The notes beneath the pieces are model-generated. The model searched no databases and had not been told where the DNA came from. It saw only the letters and a list, made by a program, of their open reading frames with translations. Shown piece after piece: positions 21,001-33,300 of a stretch of 64,000 nucleotides of DNA (the stretch's first letter is position 1; each line of letters begins with the position of its first letter). The translations under genes were made by a program, and so were the position numbers. Source of the DNA: Tribonema minus (taxonomy: Eukaryota > Sar > Xanthophyceae > Tribonematales > Tribonemataceae); the NCBI GenBank assembly GCA_017506865.1, contig JAFCMP010000002.1, positions 1,054,001-1,118,000 of the forward strand, given 5' to 3'.

Positions 21001-24000
21001 GATGGCACGACTGGCTCCTCACACAGTCGCACGCGCGCCAGCGGCACCGCCGCCTCCCGCGTGGCATTGCTCAGGTGCGTAACATTGCAGCTGTGATCCG
21101 TATGCCTACAATTCATACATGCCTGAGCTACATGGTTCCGCTGCGATAGGGCCTCAGCAGCCATGCGAAATGGTACCATATGATAGCAGCGTTACGCAAG
21201 CTCCCCTCCCAAGTAAGCATCCACGGACCTGAACCCTTAAGCGCAGAGCAATGTGTAACGCATTGCATGCTACCAGTGCTACGCGAGCGCCCAAGTAGGG
21301 CTTCACAAACCTGAATCCTCGTGCACAAAGCGGTGGACCCGGTGGCGCGAGGCAGGCCCCTCGCACAGTCGCATGCGCGCCAGCGGCACCGCCGCCTCCT
21401 GCGTCGCATCGCTCAGGTACGTTACATCGCAGCAGTGCTCAGCGGGGCGCGGCCGCAGCACGCGCGCCGCGCACCAGTGGCGCCCCCCCCCCAGCAGCAC
21501 TTCAACTGTGTCCCCCTTGTTGAAGTTGGGGGGTGCCAGGGGGGGTTTGGGGGGCGCCAGGGGGATTATGAGGGGGGCGATGCCGTCGGTGGCGGCGAAG
21601 GTGACCCCCTGGCCTCTGCGCAGGGTCCGCCCTTGCATGCGGGAGTTGAGGGACGCGGCCACGTACCTGGCGGAACGGGGGCGGCAGAATACAGCATATG
21701 GAGAATTAGGGGCGGCAATATCAGCATGTGGAGATTGTTTACAAAGAGCTGGCAGGATACACTGTGGAACATGTCACAAACCCTTGCGCAATTCTTGACT
21801 TTGTGGCAATGTCAAAATCCTCATTGCAACAATGTTGAACACCTCATTGCGGAAATGTCACAAACCTTGTAAGCCCTTACTGCGGGCATGTTCGACCTCC
21901 ATAGAGGCCTGAAGTATTGGCATATGCGCAGTAGGGATTGATATGTCTGTGTGCGATCCTTGACATGTCTCAATCTTCCAAGTACTCACCATTTCTCATC
22001 ATTCGACTCAACAAAGCCAGATTAAACTGACGTCAAACTGCACATCCACGTGGGCCAACAAAGCTGCATTCCAAAGGACAGCTCCGAGCTTGATGGGCAT
22101 GCAGGGCATCAGCTTCAAGACCTCACCGAAGGGTCTGTGCGCTCGCGTCCAGTAGGCCAATGTAGATGCAGCAGTCTGGCAGTGCTCGACTGAGGCACGT
22201 CACCACCGCCGCCGCGAGCTGCACAGCACACAGCGGTCGTGGAGCAGGGTGCAAAACACTCAGGCATTGAGACGCAAAGCATCAGCGGGTGAAATGGAAG
22301 AACAGGCCCTCACATTATCACACAGAGCTGCACAAGCAACACACACACACACACAAATGTTTCTAAAAGGACAGGCAAAACAAGGAGTGCAGTCGAGGTT
22401 TGTCGGCAGCAGCTTGGCAGTGCTCGGCGCTGGCAAGTCACCTCACTACAGCCTCAAGTTGTACTACGCACAATTGTGCATGCAGCAATGTGCAGTGAAG
22501 CGAGTCTCGGTGCAAAGAGCAACAGCTAGACAGGTTATACACCTCAATAACACAGGCGAGATGAGTATCAGGCGGAGCTCGATATCCACAACAGGCGCCA
22601 GTGAGGAGTACAGCCGTGGCCTGATGAGATGCAGCAGCCTGGCAGCGCTCAGCGCAGGCACGTCACCGTTGCAGCAGCGGGCAGTGCACTGCACACAAGC
22701 CACGCAAAGATGGTGATGCGCGATGTACAAGGTGTATGCAGCAGCAGCGGAGCAGCTGCTGCAGCGGGGTGGGACTGGGCGTATGCGTGCTGGAAGCGGA
22801 GCAGAAAGCTGCGACCACACAATGAGTAAGCTTGAGTGTGTCCACAGCAGCAGTGGCAGCCAAGCACTGATTGATCGCAGACGAGATCCAGTTCAAGTGG
22901 ATGCGGTTCTCACTGCGCAGACCCTTGCGCTGAAGGGCAAGGGATGTTGTGCGTATTTTTTATCAATTCTCGCTCAGGTCGCGAAGAAGCCCAGACGTGA
23001 ATGGCATCTAACTTGAAGCTTGCTGTACGGAATCTACATGTCGTGTGACAGTCTGTTGTGCGTACCTCTTCGCAGGGGGCGGCCTGCCCTGCAGCAGCGC
23101 TCAGCTGCTGACGCACCGCAGTCAGTGCTCGGCGGCACGACAGCTGCCGCGCCGCCCTGCCGGCCACGCACCCAAGCTGCCGTGATGTCTGCGACCGCAA
23201 TTGCAAATATATTGTGTTGCGATGAACGCATAAAACAGAGTACATAGCCAAATGAAAAAGGAAAGTGGTCAAATGGAGCCTGTCAATATTGAAAAAAATG
23301 GTTTCCATGACGTGTTGGAGTTGACGTTGCGCATGGCCAGCTGCGTGGTGGTGGTGGACATATACGGTGCTGTGTGCCACGCAGACGAGCTGCCGTGACG
23401 CCTGCAACCTCACACATGGAGTTTGAATGTTGAAGTCGCTGAAAGTGTAACTTCCAGTGATGACGCAGTGAAGTTGAGCACTGAGCAGGGCCGCAACTGC
23501 GCGGTGTGTGTATGTACGTATTTTGTGGTCAGTGAAGCTTTGAGCGGCAGGAAACGTGAAGATATCGTCTTCGGTCAGAAACATTCAAAAGGAAAGATGT
23601 CAAACGAGCCCATCGACTTTTATGTCAATGCTTTCCAATACCTATTGGAGCCGATATTTGCTTATGGCCAGCTGCGTGGTGGTGATGGGCATATACTGTG
23701 ATGTCCGCCATACGGGTTGGGCAGTGTCGGTGCCACGGCCCTCCACTGCAGTGTTCAGCTGATGCCCAGGTAAGCAGCCCTCAGCATCGCCAGCGCTGCC
23801 TTGCACGTGCAATTTTTCTTTCAACAATACGCATCCACACAACTGTATTCCCACTGTAAGCCCTCGAACGGGAGATGGCATGTATGGGCGGAGCCGAGTG
23901 TGCAGCATTTAAATGCTTGTAGCTTAGCGGCTAGGAGCAGCCCTAACGCTAACCCTAACCCCAACCCTAACATTAACCCTAACCCTTAGCCTAACCCTAA

Positions 24001-27000
24001 CTCTAAGGGCTCCACTCCACATGACTTCCGACAGCAAATCAGTCGCTCAACTGACCATTGTTGAATGAGGTAGTAGTAAGGTAGCAGTAATCCGAAAACA
24101 AAGCAAGTACGACGAGACAGTGACGTCATGCCAACCAAGGACACGCCAAAACAGCCCCCACCTCCTCCGCCACGGCCGCAGCAAACGCGCCAGCGAGCCG
24201 CTCAGCGCTGATGCATGTGCCCCGACACTCCTCATCGCCACTTTCATCACCACGTGGCGCGTGCTCTGTGCGCGCTACGGTGGAACAGGCGCGATCGCAC
24301 GGCTGCACGTCGAGCGCTGCTGCCGTTCTGAGCACTGCCACGAGCGCGACGGCCCTGCGGTCCGCCTGCGGCCAGGCGCTCTGCACCTGCGCGATGACCC
24401 AGGGGTGCGCATAAAGACAGATGTTATAATAGGTTGCTGAAGCTAGTTGTTTTGTACTGTTCACATTGTGACCCAGGGGTGCGCATAGAGACAAATCTTA
24501 TTCTAGGTTGCTGAAGCTAGGTGTTGTATACTGTTCGCATTGAGCTTCCCGCAGGAATCGAACTCGTGTTCAAGGCTTAATCAGCCCTATGTTGCAGTGT
24601 CAGTTGCACCGCAGCAGCGTGGCACCAGGGGCGCACATGTTGCAGCGGCTGTCACACTGCAGCAGTACTTCGGCAACAATGAGCGATGCTGCGATGATCG
24701 GCTGCCGCTTGTCTGCATGAGGCGGCAGTTGAGGTCGAACATCTGAGCGCTGCTGCCTGTGCGTGTGCAAGGACCTCAACCGAGCAGGCACATGGGAAAT
24801 GCCGACGATAGGCCGGAAGGTGCGTTGCGCAGCTGACCCTAAAGGCTCCTCAGGAATGTGCTCCTGCTCTGCTACCTCTTTTTGCCATGGGTCAGGCCCT
24901 AGCCCTGACCCCAGCTCTACCCCTGCCTGCTTGCTTTGAACTGGTTTAGCCGCACACACGAGGCGCGCGCGCTGCGCTCATTATTTACTGTTGCCGTATC
25001 CGACAATGCACGCCTGGCGCACTGTACCACCGGCCTGCCGTTGTCCACGCCGGAAAAGAAGCTTGGTCTCGCCACAGTTGAGCACGGCGGGCAAATCGCA
25101 TTGCCTGAATGTGGACATCACCCAAGGTGATGGTGCAGCGGGCGTCCAGCACACTCCCGCATCTCTGCCGTCATGCCCCGGCTTAGCAATGTCATGCACG
25201 TATCGTTATGCTCTTGGCATGATTTCGACAAATATTGCGCGCTAAACGCAAGTCAATGCCACCCAAAAGCCACAGTGGTTGTTGAGTGATTGCGGCTTCT
25301 ATCACCTGAGCGCTGCCTTCTGCAATAATTGCCGCCACCGCCGTTGTGCCTCCAAGTTGCAGTTGCAGCGCGTGATAGGCGGGGCGGTCTACCACCGGGT
25401 AGGCTGCTGCCGCGTGTTCGCCGGTTTTAGTGTCTGGTGTCTCAGCTTTTGCCTCTTGTTGATTGAAGAGAGTGTGGAGGCCAATGGCGGTGCCGGCGCG
25501 GCGCCGCGGGAACTGGGGAGGCAGCAGATCAATGTCTCAGTTGATTACTTCGAAGTACCTGTTGAAAAATGCATGAATTCTACGAAAAGCAGGTGAATAA
25601 TCAAACCAGATGTCGCTCGGGGTCAGCACATGCCCAGCCGATTAGCAGCATGCTTGATACAGACCTGCACAATGCTCCAGCACGCTTGATGGCATTGCCA
25701 CGCGACGCTCTCCTCTCCATGATACTTGTGAGCATCAGCAGTGAGGTCGTTAGTAGGTGCCACGTTGTGGAAGCCTCATATAAGGAAGGCCCATGTGCAC
25801 TGCAGCAGGTCAGCAGACGCTAGCCAGTCAATATTCTTAATACTCACAGCAATCATCTTGCTTTGCCTTGGCCCTTGCTGCCGCATGCTGAGCACCGCAG
25901 CAGCGCCTTTGGTGAACAATGATGCAGCAGCGCTCAACGGCAACCTGTGAATGATATTTTCCAAGCGGCACAGCGGCAGCGCGGAAGTTGCCGCGATCAT
26001 CAGACATCAAATGCAACGGCAGCAATTCCGACAATGCACGCAGAAAACAACATATATTTTCACTCTGCATATGATCGCTGGCCTCACCTCAACTGCAGCT
26101 GCTGCGTCATCGTGAGTGGCACCATGTGCAGCAGCGCTCGGCGGGGTGGCGGATGGACGCTGCTCGCTGACGTGAAGCCTCGCCGCGACTATGGCGCTGC
26201 AGAACACAAGGGGGCACAGCGCACATAACTGACACTTCAAGAAGTGCTACTATAGACTATGCTCTGCAGTAGTTGTGGAGTGGTGCTTGCAGGTCTGTCC
26301 GCCGCTGCTTCAGTTAAGTTGTCTGTGGTGTTTGTGTTGTGCCCCCTGCAACTCTGACAGAGCTGTGTGTGGAGCACACAGAGAGAGCGCACGCCAAGTG
26401 TATGTACAATTCTTCAGTTCCTCATGAAGATCTGCAATGGGGTACTCAACGGGGTTCGCGACATCAAACGCGCTTTCTGGTGGGTCGTACCCGTGAGATT
26501 TTGGTTCACAGCGCAATCCCACACCTGCAATATATACGCACGTGGCAGGTCATTTTGGTTACATCTAAATGCAACACATGAGGGGGGGTGCACTGACTCC
26601 GCGTGCTTGCCACACTATTGTCAACACCAGCGAGTTAATGTGTGATTCACCGGTCACCGGAGCAGAGGTGAATGAGCTAGTGGCCGCACCGATGCACACA
26701 GTTTAGCAAGTGTTTGATGCAAGTAAGCGTGCACTCACGTGCCATCTGGCAGTGCCTCCCACATCTCTGCGGCCGCGAGCCACGGCAGGTAGCGCGCGCA
26801 TGCCGCAAGCGCCGCGCGCGCGACGTCTGTCGCATCCGCCGCGTGGCGCGCCGTCGCGGCGGCGATGGCAGCGAGCGCCAGCCTGCGCCTGGAACGCATG
26901 GCAGCATTGCAAGAAAGCGGTCAGATCAGCTCAAATTTGCGCATGCGGCAGCAGTGTCAGAAAGCGATCGTATCAGCTCGAATTCGCACGTGTGGAGCGC

Positions 27001-30000
27001 TGCTCAAATTTGCGCATGCGGCAACAACGTGAGGAAGCGATGCTATCAGCTCGGATTTGCACATCTGGAGCGCTGCTGAGCATTGTGCAGGACGGCAGCG
27101 CTCAAACAATGAGTGTAACACGATGGTGCGTGCCGCGCCGTCACGGCGGCGACGGCAGCGAGCGCCAGCCTGCGCCTGCAGCAACACCAACGGTGTCAAC
27201 GTGAGGCAGTGCTCAACGAGGCTTGACCTCGCGCACGTGGAGCGCTGCTGAGCCGCGCGTCAGAGGATGGGGTGCATCGGCGCTGAGAGCCGCACGCACA
27301 ACGCTCCGCGGCATGCCTGACCGCGTGCACCGCGTGCAAATGACAGAGCGGCAGCGCCCAGACAATGCGCAGAATGGGTGTGGCATGATGGTGCGCGCTT
27401 CCTTTGCGCGTGCGCAGTTCTCGCGCCGCGCCTGACCGCGTGCACCGCGCGTAGATGAGAGTGCTCCAGCCGTAATCCAATTCCAGACCCTAGCCACGAG
27501 CAGATGGCAGCGCTCAACTAAGGCGAGCAGGTGTCATTGCTCAGCCCAGGCACACACTCGTGGGCAGGGACCCTTCAAGGCAGGTCGTTCGGAGCGTCAG
27601 CGCTGTGACCTGCGGCGACTGTGAAGGTGTCGGCGGGCGCCGCGCGCAGCAGCGTCTGCTGCGCTGAGCAGTGAGATAGTTCAACAGATTGCCAATGTGA
27701 TGCTTCGAAGCATTTCCTGATCGAATGCGCGTGCACGTGCTACCAGCACAAAATGCGCGCTGCGATTCGATCCTAACCCTAACGCTATCCCTTAAACCTA
27801 ATCTGAGCCCTGACCCTAACCCTAACCCTACCCCTACCCCTAACCCTAACCTCACCCTAACCCTAACTATAATACTAATCCTGATGCGTTAGCGGGGTGC
27901 AAGGGACATCCGACAGGTACAGCTTGAGCCGTGGGCGGCGAACACAGGGTTAGGGGTTGGGTTTCGGTTAGGGTTAGATTAGGATTAGGCTGTTGTTGTG
28001 CACCAGCACAGCGAGCGCACTTGGAAAACGTGCACCATGTCGGTAGTTCACTCAGTGTTTGCGTCTCAGGGTTAGGGTTAGGATTTGCGATGCAGCCACT
28101 GCTTTCACTGCAGCGGCGAGCGATGCCTTGTCATGATGCACGTTCCATGCACGCTCCAGCAACAAGAGGCAGCTGCTATCGTTAGTAGCGACTAAGTTTC
28201 AAAGCGGACGACAGCACCATCAAGCCCTGAAAATGCTTCAAACTAGGTCAAGGTCTCATACCCTAATGCGCCCAGCACGGCCAAATGATCAATGTGAACG
28301 GGGGACTTTGTCTTGCCTGATCTTGCATTGATGCACCATGAACTGCTCAAGCATGCAAACACAAATTCAAAGGCACGTACCTGAGTTCGTCCAGAGAGGG
28401 CCCCAGTATCTCTGCGGCATCCGCCAGGTACTGCACCCCCTGATTTGAACGACAGGGAATGTATGTATGTAAGCTTGCTGTATGCGCTTCGAGGTACATG
28501 TCGCCAGTGAATTATACAGCGTCGCTCCACCACAGTGGTATTCAGAGCAGGGTGTTGGCAAAGACGTTGCAGTGATATTCAGTTGAAATGTGCAGTGATC
28601 ATGCAATGTCTGCAGCAAAGAGGTATTGCATATTGATGATGCCTTCCTGTCAATAGTGATTTGATCATGCTAGTAAATATATACTGAAGCATAAAATTAA
28701 GCTCAGCGTCTTGTTGCCATGCGTAATTAGCACTCAACAGGCATGATAATTTGGCAAAGAAAGCACCAATTGATGCCAGCAAAGCGTACGCATGGAACGA
28801 TATTAGGGAAGGCAAAATTTTAGTGCCTCTTTGTTGCCTCTTGCAGAAAGATTGCGTTTCTAGTTGCAAGTTTCTCAAGAGGGCAGTTGAAGTATGGTCA
28901 CTGGCTTCATGAAGAAACACAGACAGGGGAATTATGGCATATGGAAATGACACCAGCATGCGCATTTCTACGGCCCCCAATGCCGTCAGCGCAGATTACC
29001 AGGAGGTACAGATGTGCTCCAGACTTGCATCACCTTTCTGCCTCGCCATTTTGTCGTATGTTAATTGGCTTCGTGAGCATGGTTCAACTTGTTGATGCAG
29101 GATTCTAAGTGGTCACAAACTGCACAGTCTGCGAAGCGGTTACAAGTGTAAACATCACCTGTGGAGTAAGCAGTGTGCCACCGCCCAGTGCGCACTGGGC
29201 AGGTTCCCCGGCCAGAAGCGTGTTCTTCACGTGCGCCAGTCCCAGACCCTTCTGCACGGAACCGTCCTCCCACTCAAGATCCACCTTGATGCCCTTGCGG
29301 TTTCTGCCTGATCAAACAAGGCAAATAAATAGAAAACAATTCCATATTGCAGGAGAATGAAAGGAGACGAGTAATGGTCAATGCAGCCTCAGCTGGCGCA
29401 AGCGGCACTGGTGAGTGCATAATTTTTATGGGGCCTGGAGAAGCGCTGAAAAAAGCGGCGGCACAGGACGAACGTAACTGAGTGCTGTCACGGGCTTGAG
29501 TGCTGATGGCAACTGCGGGTAAGCCCCAGCGCAGCCCTACGCTTCACCCTGAATGAAGACCAACATTGTGATTTGAAAAACACTTTGGGAGCTTGTCCTC
29601 TCGAGTTGAGCACTGAGGTCGTATCCTCCGTCGGCGAGGCGCTTTGAAGCGAGCTTCAACCCTAACCCTAACCCCAACCCTAACCGTACTCCTAACCCTA
29701 GCCCTAACCCTAAGGGGAGGGCTGAGCACGCAGACTGCTCTTTCAGCAGACCATGCAATCTCTACGTCAGTGAAGTAGCGGCAGCGCTCAGCTCGATAGC
29801 GGTAACCTGCAGCGCAGTGTGCGCAACGTGAAGCAGTTTGCGTTCTGAACAGCAGTGCTGAACTTATTCCCTCTGTGGTCCGGATCGGCGTGTGCGAGAA
29901 CGCCTTATGTTGCGGAGGCTCGATGCCAATCGCAACGCCATGTACTTCACAATATCCTGCAACAAGTCGCAGCGCGTGCAGCAACTTCCATGCAATCACT

Positions 30001-30329
30001 CCCTGTTGAAGCATCAATGCTGGTGCGCAACGCGAGGCGCGCGCGCTCCAGCAGCAAGCAGCATCATTCAGCAACTGTGGCATTTCCCACGCAGTCTCCT
30101 TCATTCCAGGCTCATTGCTTGCCATGTGATACCTCGCGAAAATTACATTAACATCGTCGCAGCGCCCAGCGATGCTCACGATTCTCGCTCCACCCTACTT
30201 GGCGCTGCCCTAGCCTTCACCGACCCGTACCTCGAGAGATGGCAACGACTTTGCCGTACACAAACACGGCCGCAACGCCGCGTGTCGCGCCGCCGCCGTC
30301 GCCAGCGCCGCTGCTGCCGCCGCCGCTGC

Positions 30330-30372
<43 letters not shown>

Positions 30373-33300
30373 TTTTCGACGGGCGGACGGGGAAGCAGCG
30401 GCGGCGGCGCCGGGGGCCGTGAAGGGGGGGGGAGGCCACGCGCGCCTGACCAGTCGCAGCGCGCGAATGTCCCTGCGGGGCGGTTGCAGCAAGTTCAAGT
30501 GTGACGGGGTGAGCGTACCGAGCAAAGGAAACAAAGTTCAAGCGGCAGCGCGCAACGCCCACCACGGAGCGCCTGATCAGTCAGAGCGCGCAGACCTCTT
30601 TGTGGTGGTCGCCGCGCCTGCGGATGTGTCCGTGAGTGCAAAAAGAGATGATGGCAGACAGCGTGATTCTGGCAACGTGCGATGCCGCCCCGGCACGCAT
30701 ACGCCCCCTAGTGTAGCCATGAACACGGCTCACGAACGCACCTACCTATCGCTGCCCTGCAGCAGCACTGCCAGCGCGTGCTCGCGCAGTGCTCCACCGC
30801 AACCTGCTCTTATCAGTTCTGACACCTCCCTGCTGATGATCGCAGTCACAAGTGTGCACATGACAACGTGCCTTAACAGCGCACCCGTCGCTGCCCTGCC
30901 GGAGCAGGGCCAGCACGCGCTCGCAGCAGTGTTCAATCGCGTCCCCTCTTTATAAATAGTCTTGCCCACAAGCGTAGTCAAAGTTATCAAAGTTATGCTA
31001 CATACAAGCATAGTAATGACGCGACTCACAAACGCACCTATCGTTGCCCTGCCGCAGCACTGCCAGGACGCGCTCGCAGCAGCGCTCAACCGCGTCCCAC
31101 TCCGCGAACCCCCAAGTACCCAAAACCCCCACCACGCTCCCATCGGGCCCCCTGATGGGGACGCACGCCTGGCGCAGCCGCCGCCTCGACCTCGCACTAG
31201 GGCTAGGGGTCGGACTAGCCCTAGGGTTAGGGCTAGGACTAGCCCTAGGGTTAGGTCTAGGACTAGCCCTAGGGTTAGGGCTAGGACTAGCCCTAGGGTT
31301 AGGGGTAGGACTAGCCCTCGGGTTAGGCCTGGGGTCAGCGGGCCCGCGCCCAGCTCGTCTAGGGGGCGAAGGGGTGGACATGAGGAGGCCCCCGCTCCCT
31401 CCCCTGTCACACGGCTCAGCAGCGCGTCCCGACCGCGGTTGAGCGCTGCCACGGGGGATGCGTCCGTTGCAGGGGGAAGCGGGGGGGGACCCGGGCGTTG
31501 CCGTGTACGCGCGAAAGGCGGCGGCGGCGGCATCGCCGTCGCTGTCGTCATCAGTGCTCGGCGAGTCGCCAAACGAGGGCAGTCGCTGCAGGCCAGAGGT
31601 GACAGGCGCGCCGCTGCGCACGCAGGCGAGCGCTGCCGCGGCGAGCCACCTGCGACCCCGGGGGGTCAGGTCGGAGGATGCTGAGCCGTGCGCGAGCCGC
31701 GAGGGGGGAAGGGGGGAAGCTCGGGCTGCGCAGCACGTGTCGAGATTGTGCAGAGGGGGCGGTGCTGAGGTGCATCGATCATGCACAGGGGTACGTAGGT
31801 AGGTTCACATTGTGCTGGTGCTTGCTGACTGCAGTGAGCCATCTGCACACGTGCAGTATGAGGTGGCAGGAGACGAGGGCAGGCCTGCGCATTTTTCACT
31901 TGGGGGAGGGAAGGGGGGCCGCTGAGCCATGTCCACAATGTGGTATGTATGTATGTTATTCATTTGTACAGAGTGAGGTCCAAAACTGCACGAGGGCAGG
32001 CCCGTGCACTTCACGCAGGCGTGCAGACACCCATGCTAAGGTGGCGTTAAGCAGTCGAAGCAGCAGCGGTTGGCAATGGCTCTGACGCACATACGTTAGG
32101 GACAGGGTATAGGGTTACGGTGAGGGTTAGGGTTGAGGTTTGAGGTGGCTCACGCGAGATGATTGATGGTCTGCACTAGCACTCATCTGCCACTGTGGCA
32201 GAGTAGGACACCAGGTGAGTCCGACGCAGGTGTGCAGAACAGCACCCGACTAGGACAGGCCTGATTTCAAAGCAGCAATTGTTGTGCTGGTGCATTGCGC
32301 CGCACATGGAGGAACAATTCTGAGGACTGGTGCCGGACCATGCAATGGTGGCCTGACAGGAGTGATAGCACTGCGAACAAAACTATGTACCTATGCACGT
32401 AGGCTTCTGAGGCTTGCCCATGCGCGGTAGGCATGCAAAGCAGACAATGCTCCATGAATCAGCACCTCTGTCGGTCTGCTGCGTGGAAGTCAGCCGAAGT
32501 ATATTCGCGCGTGCTGACTGGGAGGGGCTAGGCATAGGGTCCGTCCGTGACTCAGGATCCTCATGGCCCATGCCGTAGGCATACGCAACGCAGTGGTATG
32601 TAGGTGTTTAATTGTAACCTTAACCCTAACGCACAGGGTCCGCCCGCGGATTCACAAACAAATACCGCCCCCATGCTGTAGGCATATACAATAGCGGGCC
32701 CTAACCCTAACCCTAACCCTTATCCTAACCTCAACCCTACCCCATCCCTAAACCTAACCCTAGCCCTAACCCCAACCCTAACCCCGACCCACAACTCCAT
32801 CATTCTCATCGGCATTGCAGGCGCCAGATGCACCGCCGGCCGCATGCGACGACGCGCGCGTCAGCGGCTCAGCAGCATCGTCAGTGCTCGCCGTGCAGCA
32901 GCGCTCAGCGCCCGTGTCGCCCCAACCCTAGCCCTAACCCAACCTGAAACCCAAATCCATTTATCCATCACTCTCACCGGCTGCGAGGGTGCCAGATGCG
33001 CAGCCGGCCGCGTGCGACGGCGCGCGCATCAGCGGCTCAGCAGCGTCGTCAGTGCTCGCCGTGCAGCAGCGCTCAGCGCCGGCGTCGTCGTCCCAGCCGG
33101 CGGCAGCGGCGCTGCTGACGCCAATTGACGCAGCCGATGGCGGTGGGTGTATGCCGTGACTCGTGACGGTGGCATGCTTCAGCTGCTGAGCCGTTGATGA
33201 TGCTGCAGCGACGCCGTTGGTCGCTGCAGCGATGCTCAGCGAGGTGGCGCCCGGCAGCAGCAGCGCGATGTGCGTCCCGCAGCTGGAGACGCCATGGAAG

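Noticed and set aside
24541-24572. tRNA 3' half on the minus strand (GAGTTCGATTCCTG)
   Set aside because: The T-stem has a mismatch and no matching acceptor stem, D-arm or anticodon arm could be placed upstream.
3493-32945. Chromosome end or telomere fusion
   Set aside because: The TTAGGG/CCCTAA tracts are short, degenerate, scattered and in mixed orientation inside a gene. No long array or head-to-head fusion point is present.
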